Counted from the stretch's first letter, positions 11,545-21,964 are shown. The stretch: 64,000 nucleotides of DNA from Persicaria tinctoria (GCA_037127255.1 JBANSL010000009.1:15675975-15739974), one strand, 5' to 3'. A program made the numbers and translations. Notes: a model not told the origin generated them from the letters alone.

Positions 11545-12440
11545 TGTTGTTGCAGGAGGATGGTCAAGTATTGAAATAAATATAAAATCAAGATCAGACT
11601 GACTTCCCTGTCTCAGCAAATGATTACAAGACTTCCTCCCGTTGTAGTAAGAGAAAAGTCAGGATCGAATCCACGAGGAAGCACATCTGCAGTTCTTAGG
11701 TCGCAACAAATTCTCACAGACAAGCAGCAGAAAAACAAAAACACAGAAAGGAAAGAAACAAATAAATCCGGCAAGGGCAAACAAAATAAAAGCAAAGAAC
11801 AAAGCAAAACAAGAAAAGACAAAGCGAAACAACAAATAAAACGAGGACACGGAAGCTACTCGATCTCGAGTAGCTGTCCTCTATCTCGACAAGAACAGAA
11901 ATGAAAACAGAAAACAGAAAACAAAGGCAAGCAACTCGATGAAGACCAGGCAACTCGACCTCGACAAGAGGTACTCGATCTCGACAAGAAACAGTAAAGG
12001 CAGAAACTTTAAAATCGACAAAAACAGAAAAGTTCAACTCGACCTAGACTAAGCTCTCCTCGACCTCGACAAAAGTCCTCCTCGAGATCGATAAGATCTC
12101 CTCTGTATCGAGTAACAATGCAGAAAACTTGTAAATTGCAGAATTAAAGACAAACGCAGATTTTCGACATAAATAAACTTCAATATATTAAAAGACTTCC
12201 AAGGCCAGGGTTTCAACACCACAACGATAACCATGTAAAGTAACACATAAAGGCATCAAAGATCATGCTTTTCATCAAAGAACTTTCGTCATTAACAAAT
12301 AGGCAAATAGAGGCTTTCGCATAAACCCTAATTGTTACTAACTCTTTTTCACATAATTAATCCAAGTTGCATTAAGATCACTTTCGCTTAAATAATACAA
12401 ACAAGGATCACCTTCAACTCTCGCAAAAGAATCATGCTCA
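11545..12440 (-). repeat. Truncated 3' LTR copy of the Athila/Tat-like element
   Basis: Nearly identical to 14014-14916, including the dense CTCGAC/CTCGAG-type motifs at 11850-12110. Homology stops after ATCATGCTCA, so the upstream (U3 and promoter) part of this LTR is missing. Confidence 0.8.
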
Positions 12441-13195
12441 AAAGCAACATGCTCAACTCTCGCATAAGCATAGGTAAGTCCTCCATCATTTTATCATGCA
12501 ACATGTCAAAAGCAACTTTAAATTTTACCTCCTTTCACGGTTTTCAAGAAATAATGCACTTCATTGTGACTTCCCTTTACTAGGCAATTTCATGCTATAT
12601 CTCTAATGAATCCAATTTTGCATCGTCGAGTTCAATATAAGCTTCCATGACATTAACCAAAATTTTCAATGGGGGTCATTTTTCAACACTTTGGAAAACA
12701 TGTATATATAAGCACATAAATCAATAATGTCTTCCAAAATAGCCATGTAGCAATTCAAAGAAATAATGCACACATAATGTCAAATATGGAAATTATGCAT
12801 AAAGTAAGCCCTTCCCCCACCCCATACTTAAACATTACAGTGTCCTCACTGTATAAAAACATAAGGTAAGGGTAAAGAAAGAAACTCACAAGACATGTGT
12901 GCAGAGCCTCAAAATATCGAATGGAGCACCTCCTAGGCCGAGTTTTAATGTAGCTTGGTTCCATCCATTGACCTGAAAAGTAGAAGACATATACCCATAA
13001 TAGCAAAAAGTGTTCAAAACAAAAGCAAAACAATGTCCAAAAAGTCCTAAAAAGTCTATGTACAAGCTCTAGATTTTATAGTCGCTAGGCCGACTTTCTC
13101 CATTTAGCATTAGCCTGGCTCATCTTTGTCCGGAGGTATAGGTGGATCTGGTGGTTCCTCCGGTGGTGGGAAGCGTGGGATGTCATCCGGGGGCA
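12441..13195 (-). other. Internal 3' region of the Athila/Tat-like element
   Basis: No coding region seen. On the - strand the tract TTTAAGTATGGGGTGGGGGA (about 12809-12828) looks like the polypurine region that follows the coding part of Athila/Tat elements. Confidence 0.45.
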
Positions 13196-13930
13196 TCATG
13201 TGAAGAGCTTGAGCCTCCCTGAGTGGATGCTCCATGGCTCCTTCCATCCATCTTCCTGGGCTCCAGCTGGCATGCATAAAGGAATATATAAAGGAAATTT
13301 GCATACCTCATCATCATACCTCTTCCGCTCCATTGGTTGATTTGTTTGCGCGTCTCCACCACAGCAAAACGGTGGAGTGGGAAGAGATATTTCCACCTCA
13401 TCATGCGGAACTTCATGCCACTTTGTGAGGACCCCATACTTGAATATGAACATCGGTTGCTCAAAATCTTCGGGGATAGCCTTCACCTTATAAGGCAAAG
13501 GTGACTTTGAAGCACCATGGGCAACGACGTCCGGATTTTGCGTTGGTGGCTCTTCTTCTTCTTGGGATCCTTCCAAAGATTCTTCAAAGATAGATAGTGA
13601 AATAGAAATACAGGCAGGACATACTTGGGTTTCTGTGGTACAGATGATTTCAGCTAGTGTTTCTGGATCAGTTCCTCCAGAATGTGTATATGTCGAGTCC
13701 AGGTAATGTTCCCATCTACGCAACACAAGCTCAGCTTCTGCTTTTTCCCTTGCTGCTTTCTCAGCGGCGAGAGCAGCATCTTTAGTGGCTAGCTCCCTTC
13801 TAAGTCTGGCAATCAGCTGTTCTTGTGTTTCTGCAGCTGCCATGGCTCCTTTCAGTTTAGAATGGATGTGTAGGACACATTCCGGATCATCTAAGGCGTC
13901 AAACTCAGGTGGTTGACCAGAACGGCGCAT
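13196..13930 (-). CDS. Element-encoded protein of unknown function, coiled coil
   Basis: This 244-codon ORF starts about 60 bases after the primer-binding site, where gag normally begins. Residues about 30-75 are rich in Ala, Glu, Arg and Lys with heptad-like spacing (for example LIARLRRELATKDAALAAEK), predicting a coiled coil. An acidic stretch (SLEGSQEEEEPP) follows near residue 120. I see no CCHC knuckle, protease DSG motif or other known domain. It may be a degenerate Gag or a lineage-specific protein. The start is the first ATG after the primer site and the frame is intact to its stop. Confidence 0.5.
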   Translation of the reverse strand: MRRSGQPPEFDALDDPECVLHIHSKLKGAMAAAETQEQLIARLRRELATKDAALAAEKAAREKAEAELVLRRWEHYLDSTYTHSGGTDPETLAEIICTTETQVCPACISISLSIFEESLEGSQEEEEPPTQNPDVVAHGASKSPLPYKVKAIPEDFEQPMFIFKYGVLTKWHEVPHDEVEISLPTPPFCCGGDAQTNQPMERKRYDDEVCKFPLYIPLCMPAGAQEDGWKEPWSIHSGRLKLFT

Positions 13931-13992
13931 ACATCTGCAAATTCACTCAAGAGAATAGTGAGAACTAACTACCTAAGGCGTGAATGATTGCT

Positions 13993-14010
13993 TCCCCGGC
14001 AACGGCGCCA
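13993..14010 (-). other. Primer-binding site for tRNA-Asp
   Basis: TCCCCGGCAACGGCGCCA on the + strand is the 3' end of plant tRNA-Asp, so the - strand is complementary to that primer. It lies three bases inside the LTR end at 14014 and fixes the element's orientation. Confidence 0.85.
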
Positions 14011-14013
14011 ATT

Positions 14014-15924
14014 TGTTGTTGCAGGAGGATGGTCAAGTATTGAAATAAATATAAAATCGAGTTCAGACTGACTTCCCTGTCTCAGCAAATGATTACAAGA
14101 CTTCCTCCCGTTGTAGTAAGAGAAAATCAGGATCGAATCCACGAGGAAGCACGTCAGCAGTTCTTAGGTAGCTGTAAATTCTTACGGGCAAAGCTGCAGA
14201 AGGACAGAAACACATAAAGGAAAGAAACAAATAAACCCGGCAAGGGCAAACAAAATAAAAGCAAAGAACAAAGCAAAACAAGAAAAGACAAAGCGAAACA
14301 ACAAATAAAACGAGGACACGGAAGCTACTCGATCTCGAGTAGCTGTTCTCTATCTCGACAAGAACAGAAATGAAAACAGAAAACAGAAAACAGAAAACAA
14401 AGGCAAGCAACTCGATGAAGACCAGGCAACTCGACCTCGACAAGAGGTACTCGATCTCGACAAGAAACAGTAAAGGCAGAAATTTTAAAATCGACAAAAA
14501 CAGAAAAGTTCAACTCGACCTAGACTAAGCTCTCCTCGACCTCGACAAAAGTCCTCCTCGGGATCGACAAGATCTCCTCTGTATCGAGTAACAATGCAGA
14601 AAACTTGTAAATTGCAGAATTAAAGACAAACGCAGATTTTCGACATAAATAAACTTCAATATATTAAAAGACTTCCAAGGCCAGGGTTTCAACACCACAA
14701 CGATAACCATGTAAAGTAACACATAAAGGCATCAAAGATCATGCTTTTCATCAAATAACTTTCGTCATTAACAAATAGGCAAATAGAGGCTTTCGCATAA
14801 ACCCTAATTGATACTAACTCTTTTTCTCATAATTAATCCAAGTTGCATTAAGATCACTTTCGCTTAAATAATACAAACAATGATCACCTTCAACTCTCGC
14901 AAAAGAATCATGCTCACAGGGATAGAAGATGAATTGCACAAAAGATCTGACCTTTATCGCATCGTCTCACATGGCCACCGTCGGGCTAACCCCAGCCCTA
15001 GAATTGGGTGGACTACTCACGCCTCATCGCAATTGCAGACATTGATTGATGAAAAGAAACTTGCATAAAACTATATTCAAAGCCTTTTACAATCCTGACA
15101 ATTAACTTTCGCAGAAAGCCAAAACCCTAAAAACCTTAGAACTCCTAAACTTTATCTGTGGAACTACTTGTTGTCTCTCTCAAATTGAATCGTTGTATGG
15201 AATTAGATGTTGAATGAATAAAACTGAGCCCCCTAGGGCCTTATTTATAGGCTTCATTCCCTAGCTATTTTAGGAAAGAAGATATCTATCTCTATCTAAA
15301 ATTATATCTAAAACTTGAAAGGATAAATAAATTACCTAATGGAAATAAATCTCAAAGGAAAAGATAAAACTAAATAGGTAAGTCTTCATGTCTTGATAGA
15401 TCTTGTCTCCTTGATGATAGAACTTAATGGAATCGGATAGATCTTCGGCCAAATCGACTCCTTCGCGCCCAAGCAATCCCACGTCTACTCGGACAAGTCT
15501 TCGTCGAGAAGTTCCTGGATACGGCTCTACTCGACCTCGACCACGGCTCGTCGACCTCGAGTAGGGTGGTTCGTCAACTGGACCTCCTCGGCTAGATCTG
15601 CTCGATGTGCTCGGACTTGGCTCACGGGTGCTCGTCGATGTCGACAAGGGCTCGTCGAGGTCGAGTAGACTGGCTATGTCGACTGGGTCTTCTCGGGTGG
15701 CCTTTTCTCCAGCTGCACCATTCTTAGCTTCTCCATAAGTTTCCTTTAAGCTGCAAAGTGCGTCCGATTTCTGCGAAATATAACCAAAACTTGTGTAGAC
15801 CTCCATATATTGCAAATAAGTGTAAACTACACAGCTTCTGTATTATTCTAACCCAAATGCATGCAATGTATGCAGAAATCGATATAAAAGCAAGTGTAAA
15901 ACATGGCGAATTAGGCTCACAACA
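14014..15924 (-). repeat. Full 5' LTR of the Athila/Tat-like element (1911 bp)
   Basis: On the - strand it starts TGTTGTGAGCC and ends GCAACAACA. A TATA box (CCTATAAATAAGG) lies at about 15240-15255, and the CTCGAC-rich segments follow downstream. ORFs crossing it (for example 15336-15815) are not conserved genes. Confidence 0.75.
15240..15255 (-). promoter_or_regulatory. TATA box of the 5' LTR
   Basis: CCTATAAATAAGG on the - strand, in the expected place upstream of the transcribed part of the LTR. A similar arrangement is seen in the LTR at the right edge of the window. Confidence 0.55.
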
Positions 15925-16133
15925 CTTAGGATATCGCTTGTGTTGGTACCGCTGATGGCTGAGCCTAAGATAGTGCTGAGTTGTTCCCTCTTGGCCCCCA
16001 TCAGCTCAGCCATCTGAGCACACTCGGAAGGCCACCATGGTGGCTGCGGATGCAAGCGCTGCTTCCCTCTCCTTGTCGGATTCCTCGTTGTGGTCACCCT
16101 CAGCTGCAACTGCTGCCAGTGCTGCTACTAGGC
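15925..16133 (-). pseudogene. DUF828/VAN3-binding-protein fragment, proximal part
   Basis: After an acceptor-like TAGCAG, the - strand reads GLVAALAAVAAEG, then EAALASAATMVA, then after a one-base frameshift ECAQMAELMGAKREQL and a serine-rich end. This matches the helical DUF828 core (AxLVAALAAIAA ... ASAATLVAAxCxExAEAxGAxREHL) of plant FORKED/VAN3-binding proteins, which act with ARF-GAPs in vesicle trafficking and vein patterning. The PH-like domain is absent. The frame is split by the element at 11545-15924 and continues at 11480-11544. It is a captured, non-functional fragment in the Mutator-like element. Confidence 0.65.
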
Positions 16134-16590
16134 CTGCTATCATAGCAAAATCCATTCAAGCTTCTAGAAATATTGCATTCATAATTATAGAGACCGATGC
16201 AGAATCCATTCAAGCTACTAGAAAGAAACACTTGATCAATTATACTCATTTTCTACAAACTTTAAAACATGAGTTGACAATCCACTCTCTTCTGACTTGA
16301 AGCATCATCATCAGCTTCTAAATAGGTTCGGAAATTCAATTTGAAGATATACAGTTGTAAAAGAAGAGCTAGAACAGGTGAAATGATCAAACAATCACAG
16401 ATTTTTCATTGTGTCGAACCTATAAGCTGAAATTAGTGGGTGAGCAAAGATAAGGAGATGCTCACTACAAATTTTTCCAGATCGCAACCTTGAATTCATA
16501 GAAAATTAATGGAGAAAAACCCTAATTCGGTCAAATTTGAAGTCAATTTAGGTTAAGATGTTACCTGTGTGAAACGCGGAGAGGAAAGAA
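16134..16590. other. Non-coding interior next to the right inverted end
   Basis: AT-rich. CCATTCAAGCTnCTAGAAA occurs twice (about 16152 and 16206), a small internal duplication. No gene seen. Confidence 0.4.
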
Positions 16591-16996
16591 GTTGAGTCGG
16601 CCGCTCCGGATTCTCAGATCCGGCCATCGCTCCCTCGCTCGGCCTCCCTCGCTCCCTCGCTCGGGCTCGCTCGCTCCGAGGAGACTAGAAGAAGATCCGA
16701 GATCTGACGGACGAGATCCGACGATGCTCCCGCACTCTCGCTTCCTCGTTCAGCCTCGCTTGAGGAGATCTCGGATCTGGCGCTCGCTCGATCGACCTCG
16801 CACCGGCCTCCGGAGCTCGCTCCGCCGCTCGCTCGAGAGCTCCATCGCCTGAGATTGGAGTGACGATGGGATTGGGGGCAACGATCAAAATTTTTTTTTT
16901 TTTGAGAATTAGTATATATAGTGGCCATTTTACTAAATTGTCAAAAAACGTGACCATTTTGCAAATTCGGTCAAAAAAGTGCTTGTTTTGCAATTT
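16591..16996 (-). repeat. Right inverted end of the Mutator-like element
   Basis: Reverse-complement counterpart of 4401-5050: GC-rich CTCCCTCGCTCGGCC repeats at 16620-16850, then the AT-rich terminal 80 bp with GTCAAAAAACGTGACCATTT. Confidence 0.6.
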
Positions 16997-17447
16997 TTTT
17001 CAACATATATATACACAGACATTGAAGTTTTGGCGTGCAATTAATAGATCCATTGAATTGATAAATAATTAATTAAACAGATATATCGAATGTCAAATAG
17101 GATATAATTAAGGTGCATCTGAAATATATGTACAACTGCAAGCTAAGTCATGATTTGATCCAAATTTGATAGATTACATAGGTCTCCTATTGTATAGTGG
17201 GCTGAAAGCCTGTTAAGGCCCAATACCTTTGTAACCTATATATATGTTATATCAATGAATGGAAACCCTCAAAGAGGACTTTAAATCAATTCTATCATTC
17301 TACATATCAATATCAATGAATGAAAACCCTAAAGGAGGACTTTACATCAATTCTATCGTTCTACAAAATTAAACTTTAACAAAACCATATTGAATTGAAT
17401 GATGTTAACTTAATCGTTACGCTGGAGCTCATTCATATATATTCTTT
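16997..17447. other. Intergenic flank; possible LTR remnant
   Basis: No gene. A segment of about 57 bp (ATCAATGAATGG ... TTCTA) is tandemly duplicated at about 17252-17306 and 17310-17364 with few differences. The TATATATA and polyadenylation-like features before it suggest an old solo LTR, but no borders are clear. This would be upstream DNA of the CRK pseudogene before the CACTA insertion. Confidence 0.35.
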
Positions 17448-17459
17448 CACTAGTACAAA

Positions 17460-17800
17460 AATCAGAATATAGCCCGGGCGTTTCACCTAATATACCCCGG
17501 ATTTGACAGAAGAATGCTCCGGGCTTCAGGTCGCTTGAGCTAAAAGGTAAGTCTGACTTTATAGCCCGGATATATATCCGGGGTATATAAACAAGCAAAT
17601 TTTGAGCTGAAAAGACACGCCCGGGCTATATTCTATAAATATCCGGGGTATATACCTCTAATATCCGGGGTATATAATCCAGCAAAATTTCATCTAAAAA
17701 TAACGCCCGGGGTATAAAGTTTAAATATCCGGGGTATATACCTCTAATATCCGGGGTATATACTACATCCAATCCGGGTTTAATTTTAATGTATCCTGGG
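17460..17800. repeat. Left subterminal repeats of the CACTA element
   Basis: Repeated ATCCGGGGTATAT and GCCCGGGCTATA units, many within an inverted context. The matching array is at 20815-21095. Confidence 0.75.
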
Positions 17801-18075
17801 TATATAGTGTTTTCTTGTTAATTTTTTTAAATACCCATTCATATATTACCATATTAAACCTGTAATTTAACCTGTAATTCCCATCCATTCAGATCAATAT
17901 AGGCAACCAAAAATCCACAATTGAATGGCACATGAAACAAATCTATTCATCAAATTCATATCTTCAAAGTACCAAGCTAGTTCTTACAAGTTTTCAAGCC
18001 TTGTTTCAAATTTGGTACAAACCAAGGTAGTGCAAAACGTTGTACATGTTCAACAACACACAATCAGTGTCTTAC

Positions 18076-18226
18076 AACATACTAGATTTCAACCTACATA
18101 GATGAACCATACCGCTATAATACGCTCGAGGAAGATGACTCGACATGTCGTGCAATCTTGTTTCTGAACGAAACAACGAACGGTCATAAACTTCCTCCAT
18201 ACGAGAGACATCGTAATTAGCCTTGC
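18076..18226 (-). pseudogene. Exon-like open frame of unknown origin in the CACTA
   Basis: After an acceptor-like TTTTTTAG the - strand stays open for about 50 codons (starts GKANYDVSRMEEVYDRSL) and ends with TAA. I do not recognise the family. Its place after the captured F-box/LRR exons suggests it is a terminal exon of a captured or chimeric transcript. Confidence 0.3.
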
Positions 18227-18489
18227 CTAAAAAATTAAGAAAAAATGATCAAGACATTTAAGAAAATTCGGTTTACCATGCAAACATGTTAAACAAGTTA
18301 AGGATGATTCTTGTTTAAATATGACGCTTTGTGCTGTCAGCAAAGCAATTATGAAACTAGATAAATGCATATGTAAACATGAATCCACTTAAAACAGTTA
18401 TCATCTGATCCAAAAAAAGACCATTACCATATAAATTCCCTCAAGAAAAAAAAAAGATAAAGATAAAAGGATTGTTGGGGTCAACTTAC

Positions 18490-18650
18490 CTGCAAAAAGA
18501 GGCATCGAGCGATGCCAACAAAGGGCAATCAATTGATGCTTCAGATAAAACTCCACGTCCTTTCAACTCAAGCAGCACCATGGATGGAGCTTTAATAACT
18601 ATGGTATTCAACTTCGGACAAATTCCAAGATTGAGAGTCTGGAGCCCAAC
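18490..18650 (-). pseudogene. Captured F-box/LRR (FBL15-like) exon b
   Basis: Flanked by TTAATTGCAG and GTAAGT on the - strand. It encodes LQTLNLGICPKL, then MVLLELKGRGVLSEAS, then CPLLASLDASFC, a run of leucine-rich repeats very like those of plant F-box/LRR protein 15. The frame is intact through the exon. Such proteins are substrate receptors of SCF ubiquitin ligases, but F-box and most repeats are missing here. Confidence 0.65.
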
Positions 18651-19213
18651 CTGCAATTAAGATAAAATTCCCACCATTGGCATCAGTCTAAGAGATATTG
18701 AGAATAGTGTAAAATTATATCCTCTAGAGATCAACTATAAACAAGGAAATTTTTTTTTAGCTTTGCAATTAGAAATGGCAAGGTTCAGAAGTGCTCCTCT
18801 AAAGCACTTACCACTTGGCCCAAATAGAAAGCTAAATAGAAAAACAAAGCAGTACACAATTTGATGTGGACCAAATCATTCCATTTTATGCATAGCATAA
18901 CACCTGCAGTTATTTGGTTTTCAAGACAAGTAGAATTATTTCTCAAAAAAAAAGGTAGAACAATCCAATCGAGAATGGTGGATAATTAACAACAGTCAAG
19001 ATTAACGAATCACCTAATAAGCTAAAAGATCACAAAACCAGAAATCCTTATAATAGATAAGTATCAATATATTCAGCCCCACTCTATAGGACAATGGAGA
19101 TTAAAAAGGCGTTGATATATATACTAGAACTAGGAGATTAAAAAAGATTTGATATGTACTAGAACTAGCAAATACAGTGATACATTTTGTAGAACAAAGT
19201 AAAGATAACTTAC
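18651..19213 (-). other. Intron between captured F-box/LRR exons
   Basis: Bounded by GTAAGTTATC after exon a and TTAATTGCAG before exon b. No other feature seen. Confidence 0.5.
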
Positions 19214-19366
19214 AGGGCAAAATGAAGCTCTTTCAAGATGATCACAACCATTCAAACGAATCTGCTCAAGATTAGGGCATTTCAGATCTAGAGAAGCAAC
19301 CATTCGACATCCTGCTAGTGACAAAGATAACAGAGAAATACTGCAAAGTCTCGTGGAAGTGAGATT
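19214..19366 (-). pseudogene. Captured F-box/LRR (FBL15-like) exon a
   Basis: After TTTTTTGGTACAG the - strand encodes LLSLSLAGCRMVASLDL, then CPNLEQIRLNGCDHLERAS, and ends at CCT|GTAAGT. Cysteine-type LRRs with GCDHLE and the Ser-Leu-x-Leu spacing match F-box/LRR 15 proteins. Together with exon b it keeps exon-intron structure, so genomic DNA rather than cDNA was captured. Confidence 0.65.
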
Positions 19367-21116
19367 CTGTACCAAAAAACTAACGATAATTAGGGAGATG
19401 TATGGTTATTTTAGCCTTTAAACGACAATGCTAACTGAAGATCATTACTCAAAAGGAAACAAAAGCCAATATATACAAGGGCATAGCAATAATAGAATAA
19501 TTTTGTATGGGTTGATATTTAACATATAGAAACTTTGAAGTATGCAAGAAAATAAGATGATTAGTTGATTTCATAATTTTTCCAATTGACAGATGACAAT
19601 CCCAACTTTAGTGCATCAAAGCCACATAAAGTAGATTAGAGAATACAGAAGAATTATTTATTCCCACCAGGTTAACAATTCACTTACATTGGTTGAATTA
19701 CAATTCAAAAAAATCGAAATGAAATCTTTCAAAATACTTAGCTAGTAATCAATCACAAAAATCAGAAGAAGCGCCATCGAATGAACTCTCAACTAATAAG
19801 CAAATGAAATCTCTTAAAATCGAATCAAATTAGTATGCTCATATTTCTAATCAATCACCAACATTCACAAACATCAACAAGAAGCAAAATAAGCCTAATC
19901 GAATCAAAATACTCATCTAATAATCAATACAAAAACCAATATTCACTCAAAAAAACACCAAAATCAAGAACATCATGAAATCCAAAATCGAATTAATCCA
20001 AGAGTAAGGTTAAACAAAACACCGAAACACCAAAATCCAAAATTGTTCCTTAGCAGCCCAAAAGACCAAGAGTAAGAGCAAGCAGCAGCAACCACGACTC
20101 ACCAAAAGACCAAGAGTAAGAGCAAGCAGCAACAACCACGACTCAAGTACAGTTGAATGTATTTGCTTTAGGGTTTAAAGCACCAAGAGTAAGAGCAAGC
20201 AGTAGCAACCACCAAGAGTAAGAGCAAGCGGAAAACAGATGAACATACCTCTTCAATTCGTCTGGGAGGAGATTCGAGAGCAGCAGCAGCAACGACCAGC
20301 AGCAATGACCGTCGTTGGGAGCAACATCAACCACCTATTTCGAGAGCAGATCGAGCAGCAGCAGCAGCAACGACTCAATTTGTCTGTGCAAATGCGTTCG
20401 ATTAGGGATTCACAGATCTACAATTTAGGGGTTTTGTTTAGGGAGAGGATGGCCGAGGAGAGGACGGTGGAGGAGTGGACAGCGCAGGAGTGGACGGCGG
20501 AGGAGTAGACGGAGGCGAAGATGGAGGTGAATAGGACGGTGCCGAAGAGAGGGGAAGGCGAGGATGACGATCGAGTTGCGAAGGGGATGACGAGTTGCGA
20601 AGAGAGGAGATGGAAGAGGAGTCAGGGAAGGAGGAGGCTTCGGTGATGGAGGCGGCAGCGTGATGTCGGAGAGCGGCGCGAGGTCGGAGCTACCGGAGGG
20701 AGCATCTTCGCCGCGAAGTCAGGGAAGGAGGACTGAAGGAGGCTTCGGTGAGGAGAAGACGAGGGTTCGTGTAATTACTTTCATTTCAAAATTAAAAAAA
20801 AAAACTATTTTTTAAACCGGATATTTAAGGAATATATACCCCGGATATTTTTATAGGGTAAAAGAGTTACATGTAACTATTCTTTCCGGGGTAAAAGAGT
20901 ATATAGCCCGGATTTAAAAAAAAACGCCTGAGGTATATTCTTCACTTTAGGTAATAGCCCAAGATAATATAGCCCGGATATTTTTTTTTTGGTCCGGGGT
21001 ATATTTATTTTCATAAACAAAATTAAATGAAAACGTGCCATTTATGACTTTATATCCCATAAAATTGAGATCCGGGGTAAAATATCACGGGCTAAAATCA
21101 TGATTTTGTACTAGTG
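19367..21116. other. Rest of CACTA interior and right end
   Basis: 19367-20000 is AT-rich and intron-like. 20040-20230 has three AAGAGTAAGAGCAAGCAG units. 20270-20760 is GC-rich with CAG runs and resembles a 5' untranslated region of a - strand transcript. 20815-21095 is the right subterminal CCGGGGTATAT array. No convincing gene. Confidence 0.5.
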
Positions 21117-21168
21117 TTTCAAACTAACCCAACTACCTAGCTAGATCGATCTCCATCACAACATAGCA

Positions 21169-21964
21169 ATGAATGAACTTGTAAGCATACCTCGAACTCT
21201 TGTCATCATCTTCATCTTTGCAGCCACATTCATCCCAAAATTCACCACTGCCCAGCTACCCACACATCCCACCCCTTTCTTCGATGAATGCATCAACTCG
21301 TCGGCAGGATCATACACCGGCCTAAACAGTGTCTACCACAACAACCTCAAAACTCTGCTCTCCGACCTCGTCTCCCACGGTTCCATCGCCCCATTCTACA
21401 ACTCCTCCTCCGGCCTAGCTGAAGGACCCGACGCAGCTTACGGTCAGTACTACTGCCGGGGCGACATCTCCTCCCAACTTTGCTATGACTGTGTCAAAGC
21501 ACCCTCCTGTTCGCAAACCGATCGATCAAGGGTCGGTCGGATTGGCCGAAATCTTCTTGGTTCACTTACACCAACGTGTCGGATCTGGATAAGTTTGATA
21601 AAGTATTCCACAGCACCATGCTCAATCTCGTAAACAAGGCTGCCTACAGAAATAGAACGGAGAGATTTGCCACCGGAGAAGGGTTTGTGACGGTGTTTGA
21701 GACCTTGTATTGCCTGGTGCAGTGTAGCCCTGACATTTAAGGGTCTCTGTGTGAAAACTGCTTACGCTCTGCGCTCAGGTACGTTGGTCAGTGCTGCAGG
21801 TACGATGTGGAGTGGGTGTACGTCTTCTACTCAAGTTGCCAGGTGAGGTACAGTCTTACCCCTTTCTATTATAACACCTCCACGGCTGCACCACCATATA
21901 TATAGTTCAACTCCGCCGCCACCTGCTCCTCTTTCACCACAGCCAGTTTCTCCTATAAGTCGAG
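21169..21964 (+). pseudogene. CRK pseudogene exon 1 (ectodomain)
   Basis: This starts a cysteine-rich receptor-like kinase. Residues 1-28 form a signal peptide (hydrophobic TLVIIFIFAATFIP). The first DUF26 has YGQYYCRGDISSQLCYDC (C-x8-C-x2-C). After CVKA a segment is lost and the frame shifts near 21500. The second DUF26 is readable in another frame (LVQCSPDI, stop TAA at 21738-21740, then GSLCENC and QCCRYDVEW). A TATA dinucleotide change near 21900 shifts the frame again before a proline-rich linker. The exon ends CGAG|GTGATC. Intact CRKs perceive extracellular or redox signals at the plasma membrane; this copy cannot make the ectodomain. Confidence 0.85.

Larger units (their letters stand above)
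11545..15924 (-). mobile_element. Non-autonomous Athila/Tat-like LTR element
   Basis: The element is on the - strand. The LTR ends match TGTTGTGAGCC ... CCTGCAACAACA. The primer-binding site matches the 3' end of tRNA-Asp, as in Athila/Tat-group Gypsy elements. It is flanked by CTAAC and CTAAG on the - strand (11540-11544 and 15925-15929), four of five bases alike, and the interrupted DUF828 frame joins across it. The interior holds a single 244-codon ORF and no protease, RT, RNase H or integrase, so it depends on other elements. The second LTR (11545-12440) keeps only the downstream 896 bp of the full 1911-bp LTR. Confidence 0.75.
4401..16996. mobile_element. Mutator-like element (Pack-MULE) with long inverted ends
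   Basis: The left end (about 4405-4480) and the reverse complement of the right end (about 16915-16993) match over some 75 bp: both contain TTGCAAAA, then AATTTGC(G/A)AAAT, then CGTTTTnnGACAATTT. Further inward both ends carry a GC-rich block of GAGCGAGGGAGGCC-type repeats in opposite orientation (4620-4830 and 16600-16850). Such ends are typical of plant MULEs. ACATGTATA (4390-4398) and ACATATATA (17003-17011) match at 8 of 9 positions and may be a decayed target duplication, but are not flush with the ends. The interior holds fragments of at least three host genes, all on the - strand, and no transposase was seen. An Athila/Tat-like element (11545-15924) is nested in it. Confidence 0.65.
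17448..21116. mobile_element. Non-autonomous CACTA (En/Spm) element with captured exons
   Basis: The ends are CACTAGTACAAAAATCA (17448 on) and the reverse complement of TGATTTTGTACTAGTG (to 21116), flanked by a TTT duplication (17445-17447, 21117-21119). Both subterminal regions (17460-17800 and 20815-21095) carry many CCGGGGTATAT/CCCGGGCTATA units, the usual transposase-binding layout. No transposase was seen; the interior has exon-like pieces on the - strand. Its right end lies 52 bp upstream of the CRK start codon, so it has separated that gene from its promoter. Confidence 0.85.
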
